DNA of 39,857 nt from Alphaproteobacteria bacterium (GTDB lineage Bacteria; Pseudomonadota; Alphaproteobacteria; CACIAM-22H2): the NCBI GenBank assembly GCA_016793165.1, contig JAEULA010000095.1, positions 1 through 39,857 of the forward strand. Direction: 5' to 3'. The position numbers and the translations under genes are program-made. Numbering within the stretch: the first letter of the stretch is position 1; each line of letters starts with the position of its first letter. The notes under the pieces are model-generated. The model ran no database searches, was not told where the DNA came from, and was given only the letters and a program-made list of their open reading frames with translations. Below are positions 33,042-39,857 of this stretch, piece after piece.

Positions 33042-35777
33042 TCAGCCGGCGCCGGTCGCCGCGTAGGGCAGGACGACGCGGAAGGCCGCGCCCTCGCCCG
33101 GGCGCGACGTCACGCCGATCGTTCCGCCGAGATGATCGATGATGCGGCGGCAGATCGCGAGGCCGAGCCCGGTGCCCTGCGGCTTGCCGGTGCTCGCGTC
33201 GCCGAACTGCCGGAACTTCTCGAAGACCTGTCCGAGATTCTCCGGCGCGATGCCCGGGCCGTTGTCGGCCACGACGAGCTCGATCCCGTCGGTGATCGCG
33301 GCCAGCGACACGCGGACGACGCCGGAACCCTCCGGGGAGAACTTCACGGCGTTCGACAGCAGGTTGATCGCCACCTGCATCACCTGGTCGTGGTCGACGC
33401 TCGCCAGCGGCAGCCCGTCGGGCAGCGCCGCCTCCAGCCGGACCGCCCGCTCCTTGAACAGCTGGCTGGTCGCCGCGATCGCCTCGGCGACGACGTCCTT
33501 CATCGCGACCGGCACGATCTGCCAGTCGAAGCGGCCCGCCTCGATCTTCGCGAGGTCGAGGACCTGGTTGATCAGCCGCGTCAGACGCTCGCTCTCCTTG
33601 ATCACGATGCCCAGGAACTCGCGGCGCTGGTCCGGCGGCAGGTCGGCGTTGTCGTGCAGGATCTCGGAGAAGCTGCGGATCGATGTCAGCGGCGTGCGCA
33701 GCTCGTGCGTCACGGTGGTGAGGAACTCGTCCTTCAGCCGGTCGAGCTCGCGCAGCCGCAGATTCGCCGCGCGCAGCTCCGTCGAGGCCTGCTCCAGCGC
33801 CTTGGACTTCTGCTCCAGCTGGCGCGAGTACTCGATCACCGCCGTCGCCTCGTCCAGGATCGCCATCACCTCGTCGAGGCTGACGTCCTCGCCCTTGGCG
33901 ATCGACGCGACCAACACACGCGCCGAGGCGGTGCCGATCGCGCCCGCCAGCAGGCGCTCGGCGAAGTTGACGAAGCCGGCATCGACCTGCTCGACCCGGC
34001 GCAGGTCCACGCCGCGCTCGCGCGCATGCGCCTCGAACGCCTGGCGGGCGCGGCTTCGGCCGATGAAGCGCGACGCGAGCGCCACGAGGTCCTCGATCGG
34101 GACGGCGCCTCGCCAGACCGGTCCGAGCGGCGCCTCGGCGTGGCTGAAGACCTCGACGAAGCGCGTGGCCTGCGCGCGCTCCGCCGGCGTCGGCCGCGTG
34201 ACGAGCGAGAGCCCGACATAGAGCCCGATGTTGAGGACCATGCTCCAGAACAGCGCGTGCGCCAGCGGATCGCCGAGCGTGACCCCGAACAACGCGTAGG
34301 GCTTGAGCGCCGCGATGCCCCAGGGGCCGCGCTCGAGCAGCGCGACGTCGACCCAGCCGGAGCGCACGAAGGACGGCAGCAGCAGCGTGTACGTCCACAC
34401 TGCCACGCCGCCGAGCAGGCCGCCGAGCGCGCCCGCGCGCGTGGCGCCGCGCCAGTACATGCCGCCGAGGATCGCGGGGGCGAACTGGGCCACCGCCGCG
34501 AACGAGAGCAGGCCGATCGAGACCAGCGCGTAGGATCCGCCGACGAAGTGGAAATAGAGGTAGCCCAGCAGCATCACGAGCACGATCAAGCCGCGCCGAA
34601 TCGCGACGAGGAGTTCGGCGAGATTGCCCCGCTCCGCGAGGCCGAGTCCGCGGATGCGCAGCAGGATCGGCATCACCAGGTCGTTGGAGAGCATGGTGGC
34701 GAGCGCGATCGTCTCGACGATGACCATGCCGGTCGCCGCGGACAGGCCGCCGACGAAGGCGATCAGCGCGACGAGCTCGGCGCCGGCGCCGAGCGGCAGC
34801 GCGAGGACGAACAGGTCGCCGTCCACCGTCCCGGGCGGGAAGACCAGCAGGCCCGCGACGGCGATCGGGAAGACGAACAGGTTGATCAGCAGCAGGTAGA
34901 GCGGGAACAGCCAGGACGCCTTCGCGAGATGGCGCTCGTCGACGTTCTCCACGATCGTGACGTGGAACTGGCGCGGCAGGAACAGGATCGCCGCCATCGA
35001 CAGCAGCGTCAGCGTGATCCATCCCGCCGGGCCGCTGGCCCCCGCGCTCGCCATCACCGGCGCGACGTCCGCGCGCGCCGCGGCCCGCGTGAAGATCTCC
35101 TGCGGCCCGGCGAACAGGGCGAAGCACACGTAGAGGCCGACCGCCAGGAAGGCGACCAGCTTGACGATCGATTCGAAGGCGATCGCCGCGACCATGCCTT
35201 CATGGCGTTCGGTGGCGTCGATATGGCGCGTGCCGTAGAGAATCGCGAAGGCTGCCATCAGCGCGGCGACGAACAGCGCGGTGTCGCCCAGGGCGTCGAC
35301 ACGCTGGACCGCCGACATCGCCGCCGCCCCCGGCCCGTCGCGCAGCGCCTCGACGCTGGCGGAGACCGCCTTGAGCTGCAGCGCGATGTACGGCGCGATG
35401 ACCACCAGCGCGATGACCGCGACGAGGCCGCCGAGCAGCGGGCTCTTGCCGTAGCGCGACGCGACGAAGTCGGCGATCGAGGTGATGCGGTTGGCCTTCG
35501 AGATCCGCAGCATCTTGCGCGTGACGTGCCACCACAGCACCGCCACGAGGGTCGGCCCGATGTAGATCGCGACGAAGTCGATGCCGTTGGCCGCGGCCCG
35601 GCCGACCGAGCCGTAGAAGGTCCACGCCGTGCAATAGACCGCCATCGACAGCGCGTAGATGGTCGGATTGGCGACGACGCTGCGTCCGAGATCGGCGCGG
35701 CGGTCGCCCCAGGTCGCGATCGCGAACAGCAGGCAGAGATAGCCGAGCGCGACCGCGGCGATGACGAGCGGATCCAT
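33042..35777 (-). CDS. SLC5-STAC sensor histidine kinase (CbrA/CrbS-like)
   Basis: 911 residues. About 1-500 form a sodium:solute-symporter fold of about 13 membrane helices (AVYCTAWTFYGSVGRAAANG, NRITSIADFVASRYGKS, VGGLSAATGMVIVETIALATMLSND). A STAC linker domain follows at about 560-630 (PIEDLVALASRFIGRSRAR, ERLLAGAIGTASARVLVAS), then a coiled coil at about 645-683. The kinase is complete: the H-box His691 in TVTHELRTPLTS, N-box NLLSNAVKFSPEG, G1 VVADNGPGIAP and G2 GKPQGTGLGLAI. There is no PAS domain. Relatives sense amino acids, acetate or carbon status and control acetate and amino-acid use. It is the last gene of the operon that encodes a CheY-like receiver. Confidence 0.92.
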   Translation of the reverse strand: MDPLVIAAVALGYLCLLFAIATWGDRRADLGRSVVANPTIYALSMAVYCTAWTFYGSVGRAAANGIDFVAIYIGPTLVAVLWWHVTRKMLRISKANRITSIADFVASRYGKSPLLGGLVAVIALVVIAPYIALQLKAVSASVEALRDGPGAAAMSAVQRVDALGDTALFVAALMAAFAILYGTRHIDATERHEGMVAAIAFESIVKLVAFLAVGLYVCFALFAGPQEIFTRAAARADVAPVMASAGASGPAGWITLTLLSMAAILFLPRQFHVTIVENVDERHLAKASWLFPLYLLLINLFVFPIAVAGLLVFPPGTVDGDLFVLALPLGAGAELVALIAFVGGLSAATGMVIVETIALATMLSNDLVMPILLRIRGLGLAERGNLAELLVAIRRGLIVLVMLLGYLYFHFVGGSYALVSIGLLSFAAVAQFAPAILGGMYWRGATRAGALGGLLGGVAVWTYTLLLPSFVRSGWVDVALLERGPWGIAALKPYALFGVTLGDPLAHALFWSMVLNIGLYVGLSLVTRPTPAERAQATRFVEVFSHAEAPLGPVWRGAVPIEDLVALASRFIGRSRARQAFEAHARERGVDLRRVEQVDAGFVNFAERLLAGAIGTASARVLVASIAKGEDVSLDEVMAILDEATAVIEYSRQLEQKSKALEQASTELRAANLRLRELDRLKDEFLTTVTHELRTPLTSIRSFSEILHDNADLPPDQRREFLGIVIKESERLTRLINQVLDLAKIEAGRFDWQIVPVAMKDVVAEAIAATSQLFKERAVRLEAALPDGLPLASVDHDQVMQVAINLLSNAVKFSPEGSGVVRVSLAAITDGIELVVADNGPGIAPENLGQVFEKFRQFGDASTGKPQGTGLGLAICRRIIDHLGGTIGVTSRPGEGAAFRVVLPYAATGAG

Positions 35778-35787
35778 CGCGCCGCGC

Positions 35788-36000
35788 TCAGCGCTCGTCG
35801 CGGCCGCGATCGCCGCCGGCCGCGATGCGCGCGAGCAGCGCCACCACGACCGCCCAGGCCGCGAAGACGTAGACCAGCAGCAACGGCAGGCCGAACACGC
35901 GCGCCGGGCTCGCGAAGGCGGCCATGATCGCCGGGCTGAACAGCAGCACCGCCAGGAGCATCGTCCCGATCAGCCGTTCGCCGCGCCGCCCCTCGTCCAT
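35788..36000 (-). CDS. Small membrane protein between exonuclease fusion and SSS kinase (70 aa)
   Basis: 70 residues with two hydrophobic helices (LIGTMLLAVLLFSPAIMAAF and LPLLLVYVFAAWAVVVALLARI) and charged ends (MDEGRRGERL; GGDRGRDER). The gaps are nine bases from the upstream stop and ten to the kinase start, so it sits fully inside the operon. Small two-helix proteins are often found directly before CbrA-type kinases and could be subunits or assembly partners of the SLC5 part, by analogy with DUF4212 and its symporter; that is inference. Confidence 0.75.
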   Translation of the reverse strand: MDEGRRGERLIGTMLLAVLLFSPAIMAAFASPARVFGLPLLLVYVFAAWAVVVALLARIAAGGDRGRDER

Positions 36001-36009
36001 CGTCCGCCC

Positions 36010-38151
36010 TCAGAAATGCGCCGCGCGCGCGCGCAGCTCGGCGGCCATGCGCGACGCCGACATCAGCGCCTCGAGAGTGGTGATGCCGCGCTGCGCGAGC
36101 TGGTCGAGCAGGCGCACGAACACCGCCGCCGTCGCCATCGCGTCGCCCAGCGCCGTGTGCCGGCCGGCGATCTCGACGTCGACCCGCCGCGCGATCGCGT
36201 CGAGATCGTGGTCCGCGATGTCGGGGTAGAGGAAGGCCGAGATCAGGAGCGTGTCGAGCGCCGGCATGTCGAAGCTGGATCCGGTCTCGGCCTCCTTGAG
36301 CTTCAGGAACTTCAGGTCGAAGGCCGCGTTGTGCGCGACCAGCACCGCGCCCTCGCAGAAGGCGCGGAACTGCGGCACGACCACGACCGCGGGCGGCGCC
36401 TGCTCGACCATGTCGTCGGTGATGCCGTGGAAGCGGATCGACTCCGCCGGGATCGGCCGTCGCGGATTGACCAGCCGGGAGAAGGTCTCGCCCGTGAGGA
36501 TCCGGCCGTTGACGACCCGCACAGCGCCGATCGAGACGATCTCGTCGCCCTCGGACGGCCGCAGCCCGGTGGTCTCGGTGTCGAAGACGACGAAGGTCAG
36601 TCGCTGCAGCAGCTGCGCGCCGGCCGATGCGGGCTCGCCGAGCAGCGCGAAGTCGTAGAACTCCGGACGCGGCGGAAGGCTCCGCGCCGGCGCCGCTTCG
36701 CGCGGCGTCTCGCGGGCGGCGGGGACCGGCATGCGCAGCACCGCACGCCCCTCCTCGCGGCTGCGGCTCCACAACGTGCTGCCGTGGCGCTGCAGCACGT
36801 CGGCCAGGCTCGATGCGCCGAGCGCGCCGGCGAGCGGTTCGCCCAGCCAGGCATCCAGCCGCGCCGAGGCGATCGGCGGCCCGGCCCAGCTGATGTCGAT
36901 ATACGCGCTGCGTTCGCCGCCGACGGCCTCGAGATCGAGCGCCTGCGCGCCCGTATCGTCGACGATCCGGCGGGCGACGCGCGCCAGCGCCACGACCAGC
37001 GACTGGCTGTCGGCATGCAGCCATCTCGGCAGGCCGACGGGCGTGAGCGCCGGCCCGCCCTGGTCGCGGCAGCGGCGCGCGACGATGCGGAAGAGGTCGA
37101 GCGACAGGACGTCGGCCAGCGGCCAGTGGCCGCCGCGCAGGTCCCGCGCCGAACGATCGAACTGCTCGAAGTGAGCCGCCAGCGCGGCGCTCTCCCGGCG
37201 AACCACCTCGTCGAATTCCTGCCGCCGGGCCGCATCCATGCCCGGGAAGCTCGCGAGCGTCTCGGCCGCGGCATGCAGGTTGGCGATCGGGCGGCGCAGG
37301 CCGTCGCCGAGGTCGCGCAGCAGCCTGTCGCGGGCCTCGAGCTCGGCCACCTCGCTGGTCACGTCGCCGAGCGTGAGCACGTAGCCTGTGGCGCGGCCCG
37401 GCTCCGCGCGCGTCAGGGAGATTCTGCCGAGCAGCAGGCGCGTCGCGTCGGCCGTCGTGCAGACGACGGTGCAGACGTCCTCGCGCGGCGCCGCCGCGCC
37501 GCCGTCCGCCAGCAGGCGCTCGAGCGCATGGACGATCGGCTCGCGCGCGACGAGGTTGAAGAGCGAGCGGCCGAGCCCCAGCTCGCCGGCGACGTGCAGC
37601 AGCCCGAGTGCCGCGTGGTTGTAGAGCAGCACCCGATGGTCGAGCGTGCAGATCAGCACGCCCTCGGCGAGATCGCGCAGGATCGTCTCGAGCCGGATCT
37701 TCTGCGCCTCGAGCTCGCGGGTCGACTGCGCGATGTCGGCGGCGCGGCGTGCGCGCTCCTGCGTCAGCGCCGCGGCGAGCGCGCCGACGTTCCTGGGCAG
37801 CGGGTCGAGCCAGGGATGGCCGCCCGACGACACGGCACGATCGGTCTTCGATTCCGCGACGAAGCGCGTCTCCGCGGCAAGGCGCCGGATGGGCAGGAGC
37901 ATCTTGACCCGCACCGTGATGCCGATACCGAGCATCGCCACCGCGAAGCCCAACGCCCCGGCTGCGACGAGCTCGCTCCAGCTCAGCGCCGCGAGGCCCG
38001 CCTGCGACCCCTCCTCGGTCCGCAACGCGAGGGCGACGATGGCCAGCAGCACGAGGATCCCCGCGAGCGCGGCGGCACCGAGGACCCACCACAGCGGCGA
38101 GGGCTTCGGCTTGGCCGGCACGCGCCAGGCCTCCTCGTCGCCCTCAGCCAT
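36010..38151 (-). CDS. Fusion of a degenerate membrane sensor-kinase module and a DEDDh (DnaQ-like) 3'-5' exonuclease
   Basis: 713 residues. There are two N-terminal membrane helices (about 20-42 and 62-82), a HAMP-like stretch (LLPIRRLAAETRFVAES), a coiled coil, and a PAS domain at about 153-265 (ETILRDLAEGVLICTLDHRVLLYNHAAL). Next comes a dimerisation-helix pair that aligns with a kinase H-box but reads LRDLGDGLRRPIANL, with Asp-Gly where His-Glu is expected. The following ATPase-like part (about 350-480) lacks clear N, G1 and G2 boxes. From 518 an intact exonuclease follows: Asp524 and Glu526 in VVFDTETTGL, HGITDDMV, Asp612 in LVAHNAAFD, and His665/Asp670 in RHTALGDA. It should be a membrane-anchored DNA or RNA 3' exonuclease, possibly governed by a PAS ligand. 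The first eight bases overlap the receiver gene. Confidence 0.9.
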   Translation of the reverse strand: MAEGDEEAWRVPAKPKPSPLWWVLGAAALAGILVLLAIVALALRTEEGSQAGLAALSWSELVAAGALGFAVAMLGIGITVRVKMLLPIRRLAAETRFVAESKTDRAVSSGGHPWLDPLPRNVGALAAALTQERARRAADIAQSTRELEAQKIRLETILRDLAEGVLICTLDHRVLLYNHAALGLLHVAGELGLGRSLFNLVAREPIVHALERLLADGGAAAPREDVCTVVCTTADATRLLLGRISLTRAEPGRATGYVLTLGDVTSEVAELEARDRLLRDLGDGLRRPIANLHAAAETLASFPGMDAARRQEFDEVVRRESAALAAHFEQFDRSARDLRGGHWPLADVLSLDLFRIVARRCRDQGGPALTPVGLPRWLHADSQSLVVALARVARRIVDDTGAQALDLEAVGGERSAYIDISWAGPPIASARLDAWLGEPLAGALGASSLADVLQRHGSTLWSRSREEGRAVLRMPVPAARETPREAAPARSLPPRPEFYDFALLGEPASAGAQLLQRLTFVVFDTETTGLRPSEGDEIVSIGAVRVVNGRILTGETFSRLVNPRRPIPAESIRFHGITDDMVEQAPPAVVVVPQFRAFCEGAVLVAHNAAFDLKFLKLKEAETGSSFDMPALDTLLISAFLYPDIADHDLDAIARRVDVEIAGRHTALGDAMATAAVFVRLLDQLAQRGITTLEALMSASRMAAELRARAAHF

Positions 38152-38512
38152 CGAGAAGCTTGCGCACGCGATCGACCAGCTCGCGCGTCGAGAACGGCTT
38201 GGTCACGTAGTCGTCGGCGCCGAGCGCGATCCCCTTCTCGCGCTCGATCTCGCGCGAGCGCGCGGTCAGCATCACGATCTTCGTCGCGGCACAGGCCGGA
38301 TCGGCGCGGATAGCCTGGCACACCTCGTAGCCGTCGCGACCGGGGATCATCAGGTCGAGCAGGACGAGATCCGGCGCCCGCTCGGAGATCGCGGCGAGCG
38401 CCGCATCGCCGTCGCGCGCGACGCGCACGTCGAACCCGGCCTGGCGCATCAGGAACTCGAGCGACAGCACGATGTTCGGTTCGTCGTCGACCACCAGCAC
38501 CGAGGCGGCCAT
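38144..38512 (-). CDS. Single-domain response regulator (CheY-like receiver)
   Basis: 122 residues from the ATG at 38512, which is preceded by GGAGGAGAAG; the longer upstream frame is not supported. The receiver is complete: acidic pair Asp9/Asp10, phospho-acceptor Asp53 in LVLLDLMIPGRDGYEV, Thr in MLTARS and Lys105 in YVTKPFSTREL. There is no output domain. It is the first gene of the operon that carries the exonuclease fusion and the SLC5-STAC kinase, so it is the likely phosphorylation partner of that kinase. It must act by protein contact or pass phosphate on to something else. Confidence 0.93.
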   Translation of the reverse strand: MAASVLVVDDEPNIVLSLEFLMRQAGFDVRVARDGDAALAAISERAPDLVLLDLMIPGRDGYEVCQAIRADPACAATKIVMLTARSREIEREKGIALGADDYVTKPFSTRELVDRVRKLLDG

Positions 38513-38689
38513 GGCGCTTCTCCTCCGCCTGCGCGGCGCCCTGTCGGGAGCAGCCGCTTCGCGGTCGAGAATACCCGAAGGCAGCCCGACCGCCACGAGG
38601 GTCATTCGGCGCGGACCGGGTGCGGGCCGGCGTCGGCGGACGCGCGGCGCGCCGCGACGGTGCCGCCGTCGGCGTTTCGCCGCGCCGCT

Positions 38690-38717
38690 TTGGCCGCTCG
38701 GGAGCGAATGCTATAGA
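38690..38717 (+). promoter_or_regulatory. Candidate promoter for leaderless cobW-family mRNA
   Basis: TTGGCC (38690-38695) and TATAGA (38712-38717) are 16 bases apart. The ATG at 38725 begins seven bases after the -10, so the predicted transcript starts at or next to the start codon. No ribosome site is present. Confidence 0.5.
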
Positions 38718-38724
38718 TCGGCGC

Positions 38725-39857
38725 ATGACCGACACTTCCGCCAATGACGGCTGGATCTCCATCCCCGTCTCCGTCCTCACCGGCTTCCTGGGCAGCGGCA
38801 AGACCACCCTGCTGAGCAAGCTCCTCCGTCACCCCGGCATGGGCGAGACGGCCGTGCTGATCAACGAGTTCGGCGAGATCGGCCTCGACCACGACCTGCT
38901 CGAGAAGGTCGACAACGAGACCGTGCTGATGAGCTCGGGCTGCCTGTGTTGCACGATCCGCGGCGACCTCGTGAACTCGCTGCGCTCGCTCTATTTCCGC
39001 CGCGTGCGCGGCGAGGTGCCGCCGTTCAAGCGCGTGGTGATCGAGACGACCGGGCTCGCCGATCCCGCCCCGATCCTGCATACGCTGATGGAGGACCCGA
39101 TCATCGAGGCCTATTTCCGCCTCGATTCCGTGGTCACGACGGTCGACGCGGTGAACGGCCAGAACCAGCTCGATTCGCAATTCGAGTCCGTCAAGCAGGC
39201 GGCCGTCGCCGACCGCATCATCCTGACCAAGACCGACATGCCGGAAGCCAAGGAGGTCGCCAGGCTCGAGGCGCGGCTCCACAAGCTCAATCCGGCCGCG
39301 CCGGTGCTCCGCGTCGTCCAGGGCGATGTCGATCCGGCGAAGCTGTTCAATGCCGGACTCTACGACCCCAAGACCAAGACGGCCGACGTCCAGGGATGGC
39401 TGCGCGCAGAGGCCTACGAGCCGCATGGCCATGACCACGCGCACGATCACGGGCACGATCATCACCATCATCACCATGACCACGACCACGGCGACGACCA
39501 GGATCCGCACGACGTCAATCGCCACGACAAGCGCATCACCGCGACCTGCCTGACGCTCGACGAGCCGATCGACTGGGACTCCTTCAGCCTCTGGCTCGGC
39601 TCGCTCGCCCGCTATCGCGGCGAGGACCTGCTGCGCATCAAGGGCATCCTGAACGTCGCCGGCGAGGACCGCCCCGTCGCGATCCACGGCGTCCAGCATC
39701 TCTTCCATCCGCCTGCGCGCCTGCCGGCCTGGCCGAGCGACGATCGCCGCTCGCGCATCGTATTCATCACGCGCGACATCGATCGCAAGTTCCTCGAGGA
39801 CTCACTCGCCTCCTACAAGGACCCGGCCAAGCGCCTCGCCGAGATGCGCGCGCAGTC
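38725..39857 (+). CDS. CobW/COG0523-family GTPase metallochaperone (3' truncated by window)
   Basis: At least 377 residues, open to the end of the window. Features are the Walker A GFLGSGKTT (20-28), the metal-binding CxCC as GCLCCT (Cys73, 75, 76), ETTGLADPAP (switch II region) and the guanine-specificity motif TKTD (168-171). A histidine-rich loop at about 234-255 holds 14 histidines, and the CobW C-terminal domain starts near TATCLTLDEPIDWD. These proteins insert or deliver a metal (zinc, cobalt, or nitrile-hydratase and other targets) using GTP. The His loop points to zinc, nickel or cobalt. No Zur-type site was recognised upstream, and no cobalamin genes are near, so it is not called CobW proper. 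It is monocistronic as far as can be seen. Confidence 0.92.
   Translation, partial: MTDTSANDGWISIPVSVLTGFLGSGKTTLLSKLLRHPGMGETAVLINEFGEIGLDHDLLEKVDNETVLMSSGCLCCTIRGDLVNSLRSLYFRRVRGEVPPFKRVVIETTGLADPAPILHTLMEDPIIEAYFRLDSVVTTVDAVNGQNQLDSQFESVKQAAVADRIILTKTDMPEAKEVARLEARLHKLNPAAPVLRVVQGDVDPAKLFNAGLYDPKTKTADVQGWLRAEAYEPHGHDHAHDHGHDHHHHHHDHDHGDDQDPHDVNRHDKRITATCLTLDEPIDWDSFSLWLGSLARYRGEDLLRIKGILNVAGEDRPVAIHGVQHLFHPPARLPAWPSDDRRSRIVFITRDIDRKFLEDSLASYKDPAKRLAEMRAQ

Noticed and set aside
33132..35927. A 931-codon open frame on the plus strand opposite the SLC5 kinase
   Set aside because: Same reason: biased composition rich in Arg, Asp and Gln and no domain, fully covered by a verified gene on the other strand.
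39440..39500. CAC/CAT-rich tract as a simple repeat or sequencing artefact
   Set aside because: It is in frame and encodes the histidine loop common in CobW/COG0523 proteins, with mixed CAC and CAT codons.

Overview
This is a gene-dense, very GC-rich chromosomal stretch from an alphaproteobacterium. The RpoD C-terminus, the rpoD–tRNA(CAT) order, the glxBCD-glnT set, the many Liv- and Dpp-type ABC importers and the DUF4212/symporter/SSS-kinase block all fit this; I would guess a Rhodospirillales- or Reyranella-like soil or water heterotroph, but the genus cannot be read from the sequence. There is no insertion sequence, phage gene, CRISPR array or integrase, and base composition looks uniform, so the region reads as resident chromosome. 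Almost every long reading frame opposite a real gene is a GC-driven shadow.

Layout. (1) 1-826: 3' end of rpoD, an intrinsic terminator and a CAT-anticodon tRNA. (2) 1049-5347 (+): glxB-glxC-glxD-glnT, i.e. the three subunits of an N-methylglutamate-synthase/glutamate-synthase-like enzyme plus a type III glutamine synthetase or gamma-glutamylmethylamide synthetase. No N-methylglutamate dehydrogenase is in the window. (3) 5373-13719: a divergent cluster around a GntR/FCD regulator. Leftward run livK, a fused livH-livM permease, a carboxymuconolactone-decarboxylase-like gene and a MetE-like zinc methyltransferase. Rightward run the regulator, a luciferase-like flavin monooxygenase, livG and livF. 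Together they make one complete Liv-type importer plus three enzymes for an unknown substrate. (4) 13743-26216 (-): a long leftward block. Upstream lie a Tat-exported molybdenum hydroxylase (two subunits) and a sauS-sauT pair (acylating sulfoacetaldehyde dehydrogenase and acyl-CoA ligase). Downstream, probably from their own promoters, lie two tandem peptide/opine-type binding proteins, two Dpp-type permeases without ATPases, and a PuuB-like FAD amine oxidase. (5) 26493-27209 (+): an RraA/HMG-aldolase-like enzyme. (6) 27273-38512: a carboxylate transport and signalling block. It holds a DUF4212 plus VC_2705/ActP-type sodium symporter with three small membrane proteins downstream (-), an unknown 207-aa protein coupled to a CBS-DUF294 nucleotidyltransferase (+), and a four-gene operon (-) of a CheY-like receiver, a sensor-kinase-like/DnaQ exonuclease fusion, a 70-aa membrane protein and a CbrA/CrbS-type SLC5-STAC histidine kinase. 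(7) 38725-end (+): a CobW-family GTPase metallochaperone, cut by the window edge, with a candidate leaderless promoter.

The most unusual part is block 6. A transporter-like sensor kinase is paired with a receiver that has no output domain. It also sits with a protein in which a kinase-like module has lost its phosphoacceptor histidine and gained a DEDDh exonuclease, and beside a GlnD-like nucleotidyltransferase. The two catabolic blocks (3 and 4) look like self-contained uptake-plus-degradation modules, possibly for methylated or sulfonated small molecules; that is inference from enzyme families.
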